Part shown: one piece after another, positions 8,625-16,673 of the stretch
Layout of the letters: every line of letters starts with the position of its first letter
How positions within the stretch are numbered: the stretch's first letter is position 1
Assembly: GCF_017916255.1 (NCBI RefSeq)
Contig: NZ_CP072827.1
Location: forward strand, 3,100,001-3,164,000
Source of the DNA: Streptomyces mobaraensis NBRC 13819 = DSM 40847
Lineage (GTDB): Bacteria; Actinomycetota; Actinomycetes; Streptomycetales; Streptomycetaceae
DNA: 64,000 bases
Reading direction: 5' to 3'
The notes under the pieces: model-generated
Seen by the model: the letters and a program-made list of their open reading frames with translations, nothing else
What the model was told of the DNA's origin: nothing
The model's database searches: none
Position numbers and translations under genes: made by a program

Positions 8625-9377
8625 ATGGACAGAGCGGGACATCCGAACCGCAGGGCGCTGCTCGCCGGCGGGCTCGCGAGCGCCGCCGCCGTGCTCGCGG
8701 GGTGCTCCTCACCGAGGGCCTCCTCAGCGCCGGCCGACACGTCACCGAGCCCGAGCGCGAGTCCGCAACCGAGCCCCACCACGCCCGCCGCGGCGTTCGC
8801 GAGGCTGATGGAGGGCAACAAGCGCTGGGTGAGCGGAAACCTGCGCCACCCCGACCGCGACCCGGACCGGCGTCAGCTGGTGAGCCTCACGCAGGAGCCC
8901 TTCGGCGCGATCCTCTCGTGCATCGACTCCCGAGTGCCGCCCGAGCTGCTCTTCGACACCGGGCTGGGCGATCTCTACGTGATGCGTACGGGCGGAGAGG
9001 CGGTCGGCCCGGTGGTCACCGGTTCCGTCGAGTACGGGCCCATGACCAGCGGCACTCCGCTCGTCGTCGTCCTCGGGCACCAGCGCTGCGGCGCCGTCAA
9101 GGCGGCGTACGAGTCCCTCCGCGACGGCAAACCGCTGCCCGGCAACCTGCAGGCGATCGTCGACGCCCTGCGGCCGGCGTACGACCGGGCGGTCCGGGAG
9201 GGCGGCGCCGACCCGGTCGAGACCATGGCCCGTGCCCAGGTCGAGCTGACCGCCGCCGGCCTGCGTTCCAACCAGGACCTCGCCCCTCTCGTGAAGAAGG
9301 GTCTCCTCGCCGTGGTCGGCGCCTACTACTCGCTCGACACCGGCACGGTGGACGTCCTGGCCGGCGCCCCCTCCTGA
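8625..9377 (+). CDS. Lipoprotein beta-carbonic anhydrase
   Basis: 250 residues. The N-terminus (RRALLAGGLASAAAVLAGC) is a lipoprotein signal with the lipobox Cys at residue 27 and a twin-Arg just before it. A Ser/Pro-rich tether to about residue 54 follows. The rest is a beta-class carbonic anhydrase: zinc ligands Cys99, Asp101 (CIDSR), His152 and Cys155 (HQRCG). It should interconvert CO2 and bicarbonate outside the membrane. The start at 8625 has GAGGGGA ten bases upstream. A membrane-tethered extracellular beta enzyme is notable because a second, cytoplasmic-type one lies at 21048-21644. Confidence 0.93.
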   Translation: MDRAGHPNRRALLAGGLASAAAVLAGCSSPRASSAPADTSPSPSASPQPSPTTPAAAFARLMEGNKRWVSGNLRHPDRDPDRRQLVSLTQEPFGAILSCIDSRVPPELLFDTGLGDLYVMRTGGEAVGPVVTGSVEYGPMTSGTPLVVVLGHQRCGAVKAAYESLRDGKPLPGNLQAIVDALRPAYDRAVREGGADPVETMARAQVELTAAGLRSNQDLAPLVKKGLLAVVGAYYSLDTGTVDVLAGAPS

Positions 9378-9437
9378 ACCCGGCCCGCACGGGGGGAAGC
9401 CCCGCCGACGAGGCCCTCCCGCCGGGCCGGGGCCGGG

Positions 9438-10235
9438 CTACCCCCCGTACACCACCGTCACCGGCGCATGGTCGCTCCACCGTTCCGCGTGCGAGGCCGC
9501 CCGCTCCACGTGTGCCTTGAGCGCCCGCTGCGCGAGGCCCGGGGTCGCGACGTGGTAGTCGATGCGCCAGCCGGAGTCGTTGTCGAAGGCGCGGCCGCGG
9601 TAGGACCACCAGGAGTAGGGGCCGGCGACGTCGGGGTGCTTGGCGCGGACGACGTCCACGTACTCCTCGAAGACCTTGGTGAGCCAGGCGCGCTCCTCGG
9701 GGAGGAAGCCGGCGCTCTTGCGGTTGGCCTTCCAGTTCTTGAGGTCGGCCTCCTGGTGGGCGATGTTCCAGTCGCCGCAGACGAGGACCTCGCGGCCGTC
9801 CGCCGCGGCGCGGGCCTTCAGGGAGACGAGGTAGGGGAGGAACGCGTCCATGAAGCGCTCCTTCTCGTCCTGCCGCTCGGTGCCCACCTCGCCCGAGGGC
9901 AGGTAGAGGCTGGCGACGGTGACGCCCGGGAGGTCGATCTCCAGGTAGCGGCCGGTGCCGTCGAACTCGGCGGAGCCGAATCCGACCCGTACGGCGTCGG
10001 GCTCGCGCCGGGAGTAGACGGAGACGCCGGCCCGGCCCTTGGCCGCGGCGGGCGCGTGGAAGGCGTGCCAGCCCTCGGGCTCGCGCACCTCGTCGGGGAG
10101 CTGCTGCGGCTCGGCGCGGACTTCCTGGAGGCAGACGACGTCGGCGTCGGTCGCCGCCAGCCACTCCACGAAGCCCTTCTTGGCGGCGGCGCGCAGGCCG
10201 TTCACGTTCACGGACGTCACAGTCAGGGAGAGCAT
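9438..10235 (-). CDS. xthA: Exodeoxyribonuclease III
   Basis: A 265-residue AP endonuclease/3'-5' exonuclease of the ExoIII family that acts in base excision repair. Motifs in order: VNVNGLRAA at the N-terminus, the metal-binding Glu in CLQEVRAE, VCGDWNIAH in the centre, FDNDSGWRIDYH, and the C-terminal catalytic SDHAPV. The length is typical. It starts at ATG 10235, with the acetyltransferase gene diverging 66 bp away, and it converges on the carbonic anhydrase gene. Confidence 0.95.
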   Translation of the reverse strand: MLSLTVTSVNVNGLRAAAKKGFVEWLAATDADVVCLQEVRAEPQQLPDEVREPEGWHAFHAPAAAKGRAGVSVYSRREPDAVRVGFGSAEFDGTGRYLEIDLPGVTVASLYLPSGEVGTERQDEKERFMDAFLPYLVSLKARAAADGREVLVCGDWNIAHQEADLKNWKANRKSAGFLPEERAWLTKVFEEYVDVVRAKHPDVAGPYSWWSYRGRAFDNDSGWRIDYHVATPGLAQRALKAHVERAASHAERWSDHAPVTVVYGG

Positions 10236-10301
10236 TCCGGAACGATACCGACTTTGCGGGCGCCCCTGTCACCCCCGGCCAGGTGATCGTACGATCGCGG
10301 G

Positions 10302-10835
10302 ATGCGGATTCTGCCCGTGTCCTTCGGCCATCCGGACGCCGTGAAACTCAGCGATGAAGTGCAACTGGAGTACCAGGCGCGCTACGGCGACGAGGGCGAC
10401 CTCACCCCCTTGGAGCCCGCGCACTTCGCCCCGCCGCGTGGCCTATATCTCATCGCGTACGAGGACGACGGCACCCCCGTGGCCACCGGCGGCTGGCGCG
10501 CGCAGGACCGCAACGACGAGGGGTACGCGGACGGCGACGCCGAGCTCAAGCGGATGTACGTGGTGCCGGCCGCGCGGGGGCGCGGGCTGGCGCGGCGGAT
10601 CCTCGCGCTGCTGGAGGAGGACGCGCGGGCGGCGGGCCGGGTGCGGATGGTCCTGGAGACCGGGACGGAGCAGCCGGAGGCGATCGCCCTCTACACGTCG
10701 AGCGGCTACGCGCCGGCGGAGCGGAAGTTCGGCTTCTACCGGGAGTACGAGGCGAGCCGCTGCTTCACCAAGCCGCTGCGGCGCGGGGCTGTCCCGTCCG
10801 CCGTCGGGACGGGGACCGGCGGCGCCGTCCGCTAG
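10302..10835 (+). CDS. GNAT-family N-acetyltransferase
   Basis: 177 residues with a GNAT core. The acetyl-CoA binding segment is VVPAARGRGLARRILALLE (R-G-x-G-L), preceded by the ELKRMYV strand and followed by the TGTEQPEAIALYTSSGYA helix-strand that is typical of motif B. The substrate is unknown. It is divergent from xthA with a short shared promoter region. Confidence 0.88.
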   Translation: MRILPVSFGHPDAVKLSDEVQLEYQARYGDEGDLTPLEPAHFAPPRGLYLIAYEDDGTPVATGGWRAQDRNDEGYADGDAELKRMYVVPAARGRGLARRILALLEEDARAAGRVRMVLETGTEQPEAIALYTSSGYAPAERKFGFYREYEASRCFTKPLRRGAVPSAVGTGTGGAVR

Positions 10836-10945
10836 GGGCCCTGACCGCTCCCGGCGGTAACGGGTCCCCGCAACCCCGTTGCTTTCAGGCGGTCCTAGGG
10901 TGAGCGCGTACGGCACCACCGGCCCACAGCCGCCAGGAGGTACGC

Positions 10946-11923
10946 ATGACCGACGCGATCGACCACCGCCACGTCGAGGTGAACGGCGTCAGACTGCACA
11001 TCGCGGAACAGGGCGAGGGCCCACTGGTCCTCCTGCTGCACGGCTTCCCCGAGTGCTGGTACTCGTGGCGGCACCAGTTCGGGCCACTGGCCGAGGCCGG
11101 CTACCGGGTGGTGGCACCCGACCAGCGCGGCTACGCCCGCAGCGACCAGCCGGAGCGCATCGACGCCTACACCATGCTGCACCTGACCGGTGACGTGGTC
11201 GGCCTGATCCACGCCCTGGGCGAGCGGCGGGCCGTGGTCGTCGGACACGACTGGGGCGCGCCCGTCGCCTGGAGCACCGCCCTGCTCCGCCCGGACCTCG
11301 TCCGCGGCGTGGCCGGGCTGAGCGTCCCGCCGACCCCGCGCGGCACGCTCCGGCCGCTGAGCGAGATGCGCGCGAAGCTGGGTGAGGACTTCTACCAGCT
11401 CCGCTTCCAGGAACCGGGCGTCGCCGACGCCGAGTACGCCGCCGATATCGCCGGCAGCTTCCGCCGCCTGCTGACCGCCGCCTCGGGCGACAGCCCCACC
11501 CCCATGGGCGTGGTGGCCGAGCGCGGAGCCTCACTGGCCACCATGCCGGAGCCCGAGCGGCTGCCCGGCTGGCTGACCGAGGCGGACATCGAGGTCTTCA
11601 CCGGCGAGTACGCCCGGCACGGGGAGCGGGCGTTCACCGGCGGCCTCAACTGGTACCGCAACATCGACCGCAGCTGGGAGCTGATGGCCCCCTTCGACAG
11701 CCGGGTCATCGAGGTCCCGGCGCTCTATGTGACGGGCGACCGCGACCTGGTGATGGCCTTCCCCGGCATGGACGAACTGCTGCCCGCGCTGCCCGAGGTG
11801 CTGCCCGGTCTGCACCGCAGCCTGATCCTTCCGGGCTGCGGTCACTGGACGCAGCAGGAGCGGCCGGACGAGGTCAACTCCGCCCTGCTGGACTTCCTGG
11901 GGAGCCTGCCCGAGGAGCCGTGA
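10946..11923 (+). CDS. Alpha/beta hydrolase, epoxide-hydrolase-like
   Basis: 325 residues with the epoxide-hydrolase pattern. LHGFPECWYSW supplies the HGFP oxyanion loop, GHDWGAPVAW contains the nucleophile Asp, VTGDRDLVM holds a likely acid, and GCGHWTQQERP holds the catalytic His. An aspartate nucleophile rather than serine favours epoxide hydrolase or dehalogenase chemistry. AGGAGG sits eight bases before the ATG. It is followed by repeats and a perfect palindrome that separate it from the convergent histidine kinase gene. Confidence 0.88.
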   Translation: MTDAIDHRHVEVNGVRLHIAEQGEGPLVLLLHGFPECWYSWRHQFGPLAEAGYRVVAPDQRGYARSDQPERIDAYTMLHLTGDVVGLIHALGERRAVVVGHDWGAPVAWSTALLRPDLVRGVAGLSVPPTPRGTLRPLSEMRAKLGEDFYQLRFQEPGVADAEYAADIAGSFRRLLTAASGDSPTPMGVVAERGASLATMPEPERLPGWLTEADIEVFTGEYARHGERAFTGGLNWYRNIDRSWELMAPFDSRVIEVPALYVTGDRDLVMAFPGMDELLPALPEVLPGLHRSLILPGCGHWTQQERPDEVNSALLDFLGSLPEEP

Positions 11924-11949
11924 CGGCAGGGGCGCCCAGCGGGCCTTGG

Positions 11950-12046
11950 CCGACCAGCCGGGCGGCCGGACGGGCGGACGGACGGGCGGACGGCCGGACG
12001 GGTGGGTGGCCGCTCAGCCGGGCAGCCGGACGGACGGCCGGGCGTG
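11950..12046 (+). repeat. CGGACGGG-type tandem low-complexity repeat
   Basis: Just past the hydrolase gene, imperfect CGGACGGG/CGGCCGGACGGG units recur about ten times to roughly 12046. The short unit and imperfect copies suggest slippage-derived DNA. No protein pattern supports coding here. Confidence 0.6.
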
Positions 12047-12170
12047 GCGCGGCAGCACCGCATGACGCGGCCACCCTCGCCCCTTACGCGCGCCCTGAGC
12101 CGCCGGGCAGCGGTCGTCGGCAATCGGCGGTCGGGACAGCCACCGGCCCGGCCTGAAGCCCGGATCGGCA

Positions 12171-12234
12171 TCCCATGTCCCGGAGCCGGGTTGCCGCCGG
12201 GGCCCCGGCGGCAACCCGGCTCCGGGACATGGGA
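12171..12234. terminator. 64-bp perfect palindrome, probable bidirectional terminator
   Basis: Bases 12171-12202 are the exact reverse complement of 12203-12234, a 32+32 palindrome with no spacer. It lies ten bases past the stop of the histidine kinase gene (12244) and about 250 bases past the hydrolase gene. Position fits a shared terminator, but the perfect, loopless 32-bp arms are unusually long for one. Confidence 0.65.
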
Positions 12235-12243
12235 CCGCCCCCA

Positions 12244-13473
12244 CTACCCCGGCCCCGGCTCCGCCGGCCCCCGCACCGCCCCCCGCAGGTCCAGCACCGC
12301 CTCCGCCCCGCCCTCCGGCCGGTTGGCGAAGGTCAGCGGAGCGCCCAGCACCCGCGCCTGGCCCGCGGCGATCGTCAGTCCGAGGCCGAGACCGGCGCCG
12401 GATTCCGTACGGAAGCGCTGGGGGCCGTGGGCCAGGAGGGGCTCGGGGAAGCCGGGACCGCCGTCGCGGACGCGGATGACGCCGCCGTCCACCTCGGCGA
12501 CGACGGGCTCGGCGCCGTGCCGGAAGGCGTTGGTGACGAGGTTGGTCAGTATGCGTTCGACGCGCCGCGCGTCCGTCTCCACCAGGCAGTCGCGCACCAC
12601 CCGCACCTCCGCCGCCGTACCGTCCGGCCCGGCCGCGGCACCGGCCGCTCGGCGGGCGAGGTCGCCGAGGGCGCGGACGTCGGTCTCGACCCGTTCGGCG
12701 TCCGCGTCCAGCCGGGCCACCTCCAGGACGTCCTCCATGAGGGTGTGCACCCGCCGGGCCCGTTCCTGGACCATCTCAGCAGGCCGGCCGGGCGGCAGCA
12801 GGGCCGCCGCGGCGACCAGTCCGGCCACGGGAGTGCGCAGTTCGTGCGCGATGTTGGCGGTCACCTCCCGCTCGGCCTGGAGGCGGGCGGCGAGCGCGTC
12901 GGCCATGGTGTTGACGGCGATGGTCAGCCGGGCGATCTCGTCCTTGCCGCCGCGCGGCCGGAGCCGGGCCGTGAGGTCGCCGTCGGCGATGCGCTCGGCG
13001 ATGCGGGCGGAGGCGTTCAGCCGGCGGCCGGCGAACGTCGCCAGGCCGACGCCGACGATGCCGGAGAACGCGGTGCCCAGGCCGCCGGCCGCCCACAGGA
13101 CGTCGTCGAGGTCCTCCAGGTTGCGGGTCTCGCGGCGGTAGGGCCGCTTGAGGGCGATCATGTCGTCGCCGACCCGGGTGGCCGCCCACAGCACCGGTTC
13201 CCGGCCGCTCCGGTCCAGGTAGGTGGCGCGCTTGCCGTGCTCCGCCGCCTCGCGCAGCGGGGCCGGCATGCCGTCGGGGTTGACGAGGGTGTGCTGCCGG
13301 TCGATGCCCGCCGCGTGGTCGTCGACGGCGTTGGCCAGCCGTGCGTCGATGCTCTCGCGGGCCGTCGCGAGCTGGTTGACGCCCGTCCGGTGGTGGACGA
13401 CGAACCCGATGAGGACGGCGACGAGCGCGGCGGTGACGGTGATCGCCGCCCCGATCTTCGTTCGCAGTCCCAT
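12244..13473 (-). CDS. Membrane sensor histidine kinase
   Basis: 409 residues. A first membrane segment (residues 7-26), an extracytoplasmic loop to about 125, a second membrane segment (about 127-148), then a HAMP linker (RRLNASARIAERIADGDLTARL). The phospho-acceptor His210 is in ANIAHELRTPVAG, the N box in NLVTNAFRHG, and the ATP-lid glycines in VRDGGPGF and GLGLGLTIAAG. No response-regulator gene is adjacent, so it is an orphan within this window. Only 3 bp separate it from the upstream lipoprotein gene, suggesting that the lipoprotein senses for or modulates the kinase, as CseA does for CseC in the known cell-envelope system. Confidence 0.93.
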   Translation of the reverse strand: MGLRTKIGAAITVTAALVAVLIGFVVHHRTGVNQLATARESIDARLANAVDDHAAGIDRQHTLVNPDGMPAPLREAAEHGKRATYLDRSGREPVLWAATRVGDDMIALKRPYRRETRNLEDLDDVLWAAGGLGTAFSGIVGVGLATFAGRRLNASARIAERIADGDLTARLRPRGGKDEIARLTIAVNTMADALAARLQAEREVTANIAHELRTPVAGLVAAAALLPPGRPAEMVQERARRVHTLMEDVLEVARLDADAERVETDVRALGDLARRAAGAAAGPDGTAAEVRVVRDCLVETDARRVERILTNLVTNAFRHGAEPVVAEVDGGVIRVRDGGPGFPEPLLAHGPQRFRTESGAGLGLGLTIAAGQARVLGAPLTFANRPEGGAEAVLDLRGAVRGPAEPGPG

Positions 13474-13476
13474 GGA

Positions 13477-13965
13477 TCAAGGCTCCTCGACGGCCGACGC
13501 TCGCGGCTGACGCTCCGGTACGAAGAGCCGCAGATCACGCAGCCCGTTGTGCTGCTCGGGCGGGAGCCCGTCGACGAGGACGGAGACCCGGCTGTAGTAG
13601 GAGTGACGATCCTGCCCTATGCGTCCGGAGAATTGGACACGGGCCTCGCGCGGCCGGTCCCCGCAGGCCGCGGCGCACCACGGACCGGTGACCGTGCCGG
13701 CCGCCTCGGCGACCGGCCCGCCCCAGGACCGCCAGCGCAGCCGGGTGAGCCGTACGACCCCGGTGATCTCGAACGTCGCCGGGCGGCTGACCACAGGCCG
13801 GCCGGGGCCCTCGCTGACGTGCACGGGCAGGGTGACGGGCGCCGGCGTCGGCGCGGGACCGCTCACCTCCAGCCCGCCGGGCTCCGAACAGCCCGTGAGC
13901 AGCCCGCCGGACAGGCCGGTGACGAGGAGCGTGAGGATGCCGGAGACGGCACCGAGTCGTCGCAC
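13477..13965 (-). CDS. Small lipoprotein paired with histidine kinase
   Basis: 162 residues from a GTG at 13965 (GAGGAA five bases upstream). The signal peptide LGAVSGILTLLVTGLSGGLLTGC ends in a lipobox Cys at about residue 26. The mature part has a beta-rich look (FEITGVVRLTRLRW, VQFSGRIGQDRHSYYSRV) with two closely spaced Cys in WCAAACG. No family is recognised. The long upstream frame lacks a ribosome site and is Pro/Ala rich, so I rejected earlier starts. It is translationally linked to the kinase gene and probably acts at the outer face of the membrane as an accessory sensor. Confidence 0.8.
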   Translation of the reverse strand: MRRLGAVSGILTLLVTGLSGGLLTGCSEPGGLEVSGPAPTPAPVTLPVHVSEGPGRPVVSRPATFEITGVVRLTRLRWRSWGGPVAEAAGTVTGPWCAAACGDRPREARVQFSGRIGQDRHSYYSRVSVLVDGLPPEQHNGLRDLRLFVPERQPRASAVEEP

Positions 13966-14278
13966 GGCGTTCCTCGGGTACGGGAGGGGGCGCGGGGGCG
14001 GGAGGTTCCTCGGGGGCGACAGGGAAGGTCTCAGGGGCGACAGGGAAGGGACGGAAAGCGGGGAGGCAACGGACACGACAGGCCCGGCGACCGGGGCGGC
14101 CGCCGGAAGGCGCCGAACGAGGGGCGGACCACCGGCCCGAAAGAGGCCATTCGCAGTAAATGTTACCGGTGTGACTGAATCGCCCAGGGCGCTCTTGACG
14201 TTCGGCAGTCGTGGGCTCATAGGATCTCGGCGCTCAAGTGGTCCAGGCCGGTAGCCGCAGCTGCCTCGGAGGTCACTC
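13966..14278. other. Divergent promoter region
   Basis: 313 bp between the lipoprotein and the GH89 gene. The left part repeats the motif CAGGGAAGG/GACAGGGAAGG (14029-14052). The right part holds the consensus promoter at 14195-14225. No gene is seen. Confidence 0.5.
14195..14225 (+). promoter_or_regulatory. Vegetative promoter of the GH89 gene
   Basis: TTGACG at 14195-14200 and TAGGAT at 14220-14225 match the streptomycete HrdB -35/-10 consensus, with a 19-bp spacer at the long end of the range. Transcription would begin near 14232, about 47 bases before the ATG. Confidence 0.6.
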
Positions 14279-16570
14279 ATGCACATCGCCCGTCGCTCGG
14301 TCCTCGGCGCCCTGGCCGGCTCCGCCGCGCTCGGCGCTCTCGGCGCCTCCTCCGGGGAGGCCGCGGCGACCGCGCAGCCGCCCCCCGACTCCTCGGGGGT
14401 TCCGGCCGCGCCCGGCAGACGGGCGGGTCCGGACGCGCGGTCGGCATCCGACGGAAGCGGAGCCGCCGGGGGCGGAGCCTCCGGAAGCGCCGCTGCCGCG
14501 GCGCTGGCCCGCCTCCTCCCCCGCCACCACCGCCAGGTCACGTTCCGCACCGTGCCCCGCCGCTCCGGCGCGGACGTCTACCGGGTCACCGGCCGGGCCG
14601 GGCACCTCCTCGTCGAGGGCAGCACCCCGGCCGTCCAGCTCACCGGCTTCCACCGCTACCTGCGGGACGTCGCCCACGCGCATTTCTCCTGGAGCGGCGA
14701 GCGGACCGCCCTGCCCGCCACGCTCCCCGCCGTCCGCGGGGCCATCGCCGCCGAGGCGAACGTCCGCCACCGCTTCGCGCTCAACGACACGAACGACGGC
14801 TACACCGGGCCCTACCGGGACTGGGCCTACTGGGAACGCGAGATCGACGTCCTCGCCCTGCACGGCTTCAACGAGGTGCTGGTCTACACGGGCGCCGACG
14901 CGGTCTACCGTCGAACGTTCATCGAACACGGTTACACCGACGCGGAAGTCCGGACTTGGGTTCCCGGCCCCGCCCACCAGCCCTGGTGGCTCATGCAGAA
15001 CATGAGCGCCTTCGGCGGACCCGTCTCCCGCGCCCTCCTCGACCGCCGGACCGCCCTGGCGCAGCGGATCACGCGCCGGCTGCGCGAGCTCGGCATCACC
15101 CCCGTCCTCCCCGGTTACGCCGGTACCGTCCCGCCCGACTTCACCCGCCGCAACAAGGGCGCCCGTACCGTTCCACAGGGCGACTGGGCCGGCTTCCCCC
15201 GGCCCGACTGGCTCGACCCGCGCACCGCCCACTTCGCGCGCGTCGCCCGCACGTACTACCGGGTGCAGCGGGAGCTCTACGGCGCCTCGTCGATGTACAA
15301 GATCGACCTGCTGCACGAGGGCGGCACCCCCGGACCGGTCCCCGTCGGCGCCGCCGCCAAGGCCGTCGAGAAGGCGCTGCGCGCCGCCCACCCCGACGCC
15401 ACCTGGGCGATCCTCGGCTGGCAGACCAACCCCCGGCGGGAGATCCTCGACGCCGTCGACCGCTCGAAGATGCTCGTCCTCGACGGCATCCCGGACCACT
15501 ACCCGCGCGTCACCGACCGGGAGAAGGACTGGGGCGGCACCCCCTACGCCTTCGGCACCATCTGGAACTTCGGCGGGCACACGGCGATGGGCGCCAACAC
15601 CCAGGACTGGGTCTCCCTCTTCCACCGCTGGCGCACCAAGAAGGGCAGCGCGCTGCGCGGCATCGCGCTGATGCCGGAGGCGGCCGACAACAACCCCGCC
15701 GCGCTCGCCCTCTTCTCCGACCTGGCCTGGACCGAGGGGCGCCTGGACCTCAAGGACTGGTTCGCGCGCTGGCCCGTCCAGCGGTACGGCGCCGCCGACC
15801 CCAACGCCCGACGCGCCTGGGACGTCCTGCGCCGTACCGCCTACGGCACCACCCGCGCCGACGGCTGGAGCGAGGCCGCCGACGGCCTCTTCGGCGCCCG
15901 GCCCGACCTGGCCGTCAACCGTGCCGCCGCCTGGTCGCCCCGGCAGCTGCGCTACGACGCCGCCGCCTTCGACGAGGCCCTGCCCGCGCTGCTCGCCGTC
16001 GCCCCCGCGCTGCGCGGCAGTTCGGCGTACCGGTGCGACCTGACGGACGTCGCCCGGCAGTGCGTCAGCAACCGCAGCCGGCTGCTGCTCCCCCGGATCA
16101 AGGCCGCCTACGACGCGGGCGACCGGACCCGCTTCCGCACGCTGACCCGGCAGTGGCTGGACTGGATGACCCTCCTGGAGGAGACCGTCGCCACCAGCGA
16201 ACGCCACCTGCTCGGCCGCTGGATCGCCGAGGCCCGCGCCTGGGGCGGCACGGCCGCCGAACGCGACCGGCTGGAGCACGACGCCGTCTCCCTGTTGACC
16301 GTCTGGGGCCCGCGCGCCTCGGCGGACGGCGGCAAGCTGCACGACTACGCCAACCGCGAGTGGGCGGGGCTGGTCGGCGGCCTGTACCGGCTGCGCTGGA
16401 AGACGTACTTCACGGAACTGGAGGCGGCACTCACGGCCCGGCGGAAGCCCAAGCCCATCGACTGGTACGCGCTGGAGGACCGCTGGACGCGCAAGCGGCC
16501 GGCGTACCCGGCGAAGCCGTCGGGCGACATCGTGGCGGTGGCCAGGAAGGTGGCGGCGCGGCTGACATAG
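14279..16570 (+). CDS. Secreted alpha-N-acetylglucosaminidase, GH89
   Basis: 763 residues. A twin-arginine signal (ARRSVLGALAGSAALGALGASSGEA, described here by its RRSVLG core) is followed by a 45-residue low-complexity linker. The remainder is the NAGLU fold: an N-terminal domain, a TIM barrel beginning near residue 155 (FALNDTNDGYTGPYRDW), and a helical C-terminal domain. Likely catalytic acids are Glu347 in DLLHEGG and Glu467 in MPEAADNN, by analogy with human NAGLU. It should remove terminal alpha-GlcNAc from glycans or mucin-like polymers outside the cell. GGAGG lies six bases before the ATG, and a consensus promoter precedes it. The gene stands alone. Confidence 0.93.
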   Translation: MHIARRSVLGALAGSAALGALGASSGEAAATAQPPPDSSGVPAAPGRRAGPDARSASDGSGAAGGGASGSAAAAALARLLPRHHRQVTFRTVPRRSGADVYRVTGRAGHLLVEGSTPAVQLTGFHRYLRDVAHAHFSWSGERTALPATLPAVRGAIAAEANVRHRFALNDTNDGYTGPYRDWAYWEREIDVLALHGFNEVLVYTGADAVYRRTFIEHGYTDAEVRTWVPGPAHQPWWLMQNMSAFGGPVSRALLDRRTALAQRITRRLRELGITPVLPGYAGTVPPDFTRRNKGARTVPQGDWAGFPRPDWLDPRTAHFARVARTYYRVQRELYGASSMYKIDLLHEGGTPGPVPVGAAAKAVEKALRAAHPDATWAILGWQTNPRREILDAVDRSKMLVLDGIPDHYPRVTDREKDWGGTPYAFGTIWNFGGHTAMGANTQDWVSLFHRWRTKKGSALRGIALMPEAADNNPAALALFSDLAWTEGRLDLKDWFARWPVQRYGAADPNARRAWDVLRRTAYGTTRADGWSEAADGLFGARPDLAVNRAAAWSPRQLRYDAAAFDEALPALLAVAPALRGSSAYRCDLTDVARQCVSNRSRLLLPRIKAAYDAGDRTRFRTLTRQWLDWMTLLEETVATSERHLLGRWIAEARAWGGTAAERDRLEHDAVSLLTVWGPRASADGGKLHDYANREWAGLVGGLYRLRWKTYFTELEAALTARRKPKPIDWYALEDRWTRKRPAYPAKPSGDIVAVARKVAARLT

Positions 16571-16640
16571 AGCCCGTCCGGCGTTTGAGGACGAGCGGCG
16601 AAGCCGCGGGGCGAAGCCCCCAGGAAACGGCGGAGGAGCA
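16571..16640 (+). repeat. Streptomyces intergenic repeat, copy 2
   Basis: Immediately after the TAG stop: AGCCCGTCCGGCGTTTGAGG, then nested dyads built on GCGAAGCCGC and GCGAAGCCCC. The opening matches 4266-4285 with one change, and both copies abut a stop codon of a plus-strand gene. Confidence 0.65.
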
Positions 16641-16665
16641 GGGCCGGGGCACAACCCCCCGGCCC
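16641..16665. terminator. Hairpin terminator between convergent genes
   Basis: GGGCCGGGG (16641-16649) pairs with CCCCGGCCC (16657-16665) around a 7-base loop, between the GH89 gene and the convergent lipoprotein gene. Confidence 0.6.
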
Positions 16666-16673
16666 CACCCGGG

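Noticed and set aside
12244..13965. CseA-CseC system
   Set aside because: The lipoprotein-kinase pairing is similar, but no CseB-like regulator or sigE is present and sequence identity could not be tested.
13966..14550. Upstream extension of the small lipoprotein gene to 14550
   Set aside because: The extension is Pro/Ser/Arg rich, overlaps the GH89 start antisense, and would bury the lipoprotein signal peptide mid-protein.
14273..16654. Long minus-strand frame opposite the GH89 gene
   Set aside because: Same GC shadow effect; the plus-strand frame has a signal peptide, catalytic motifs and a promoter.
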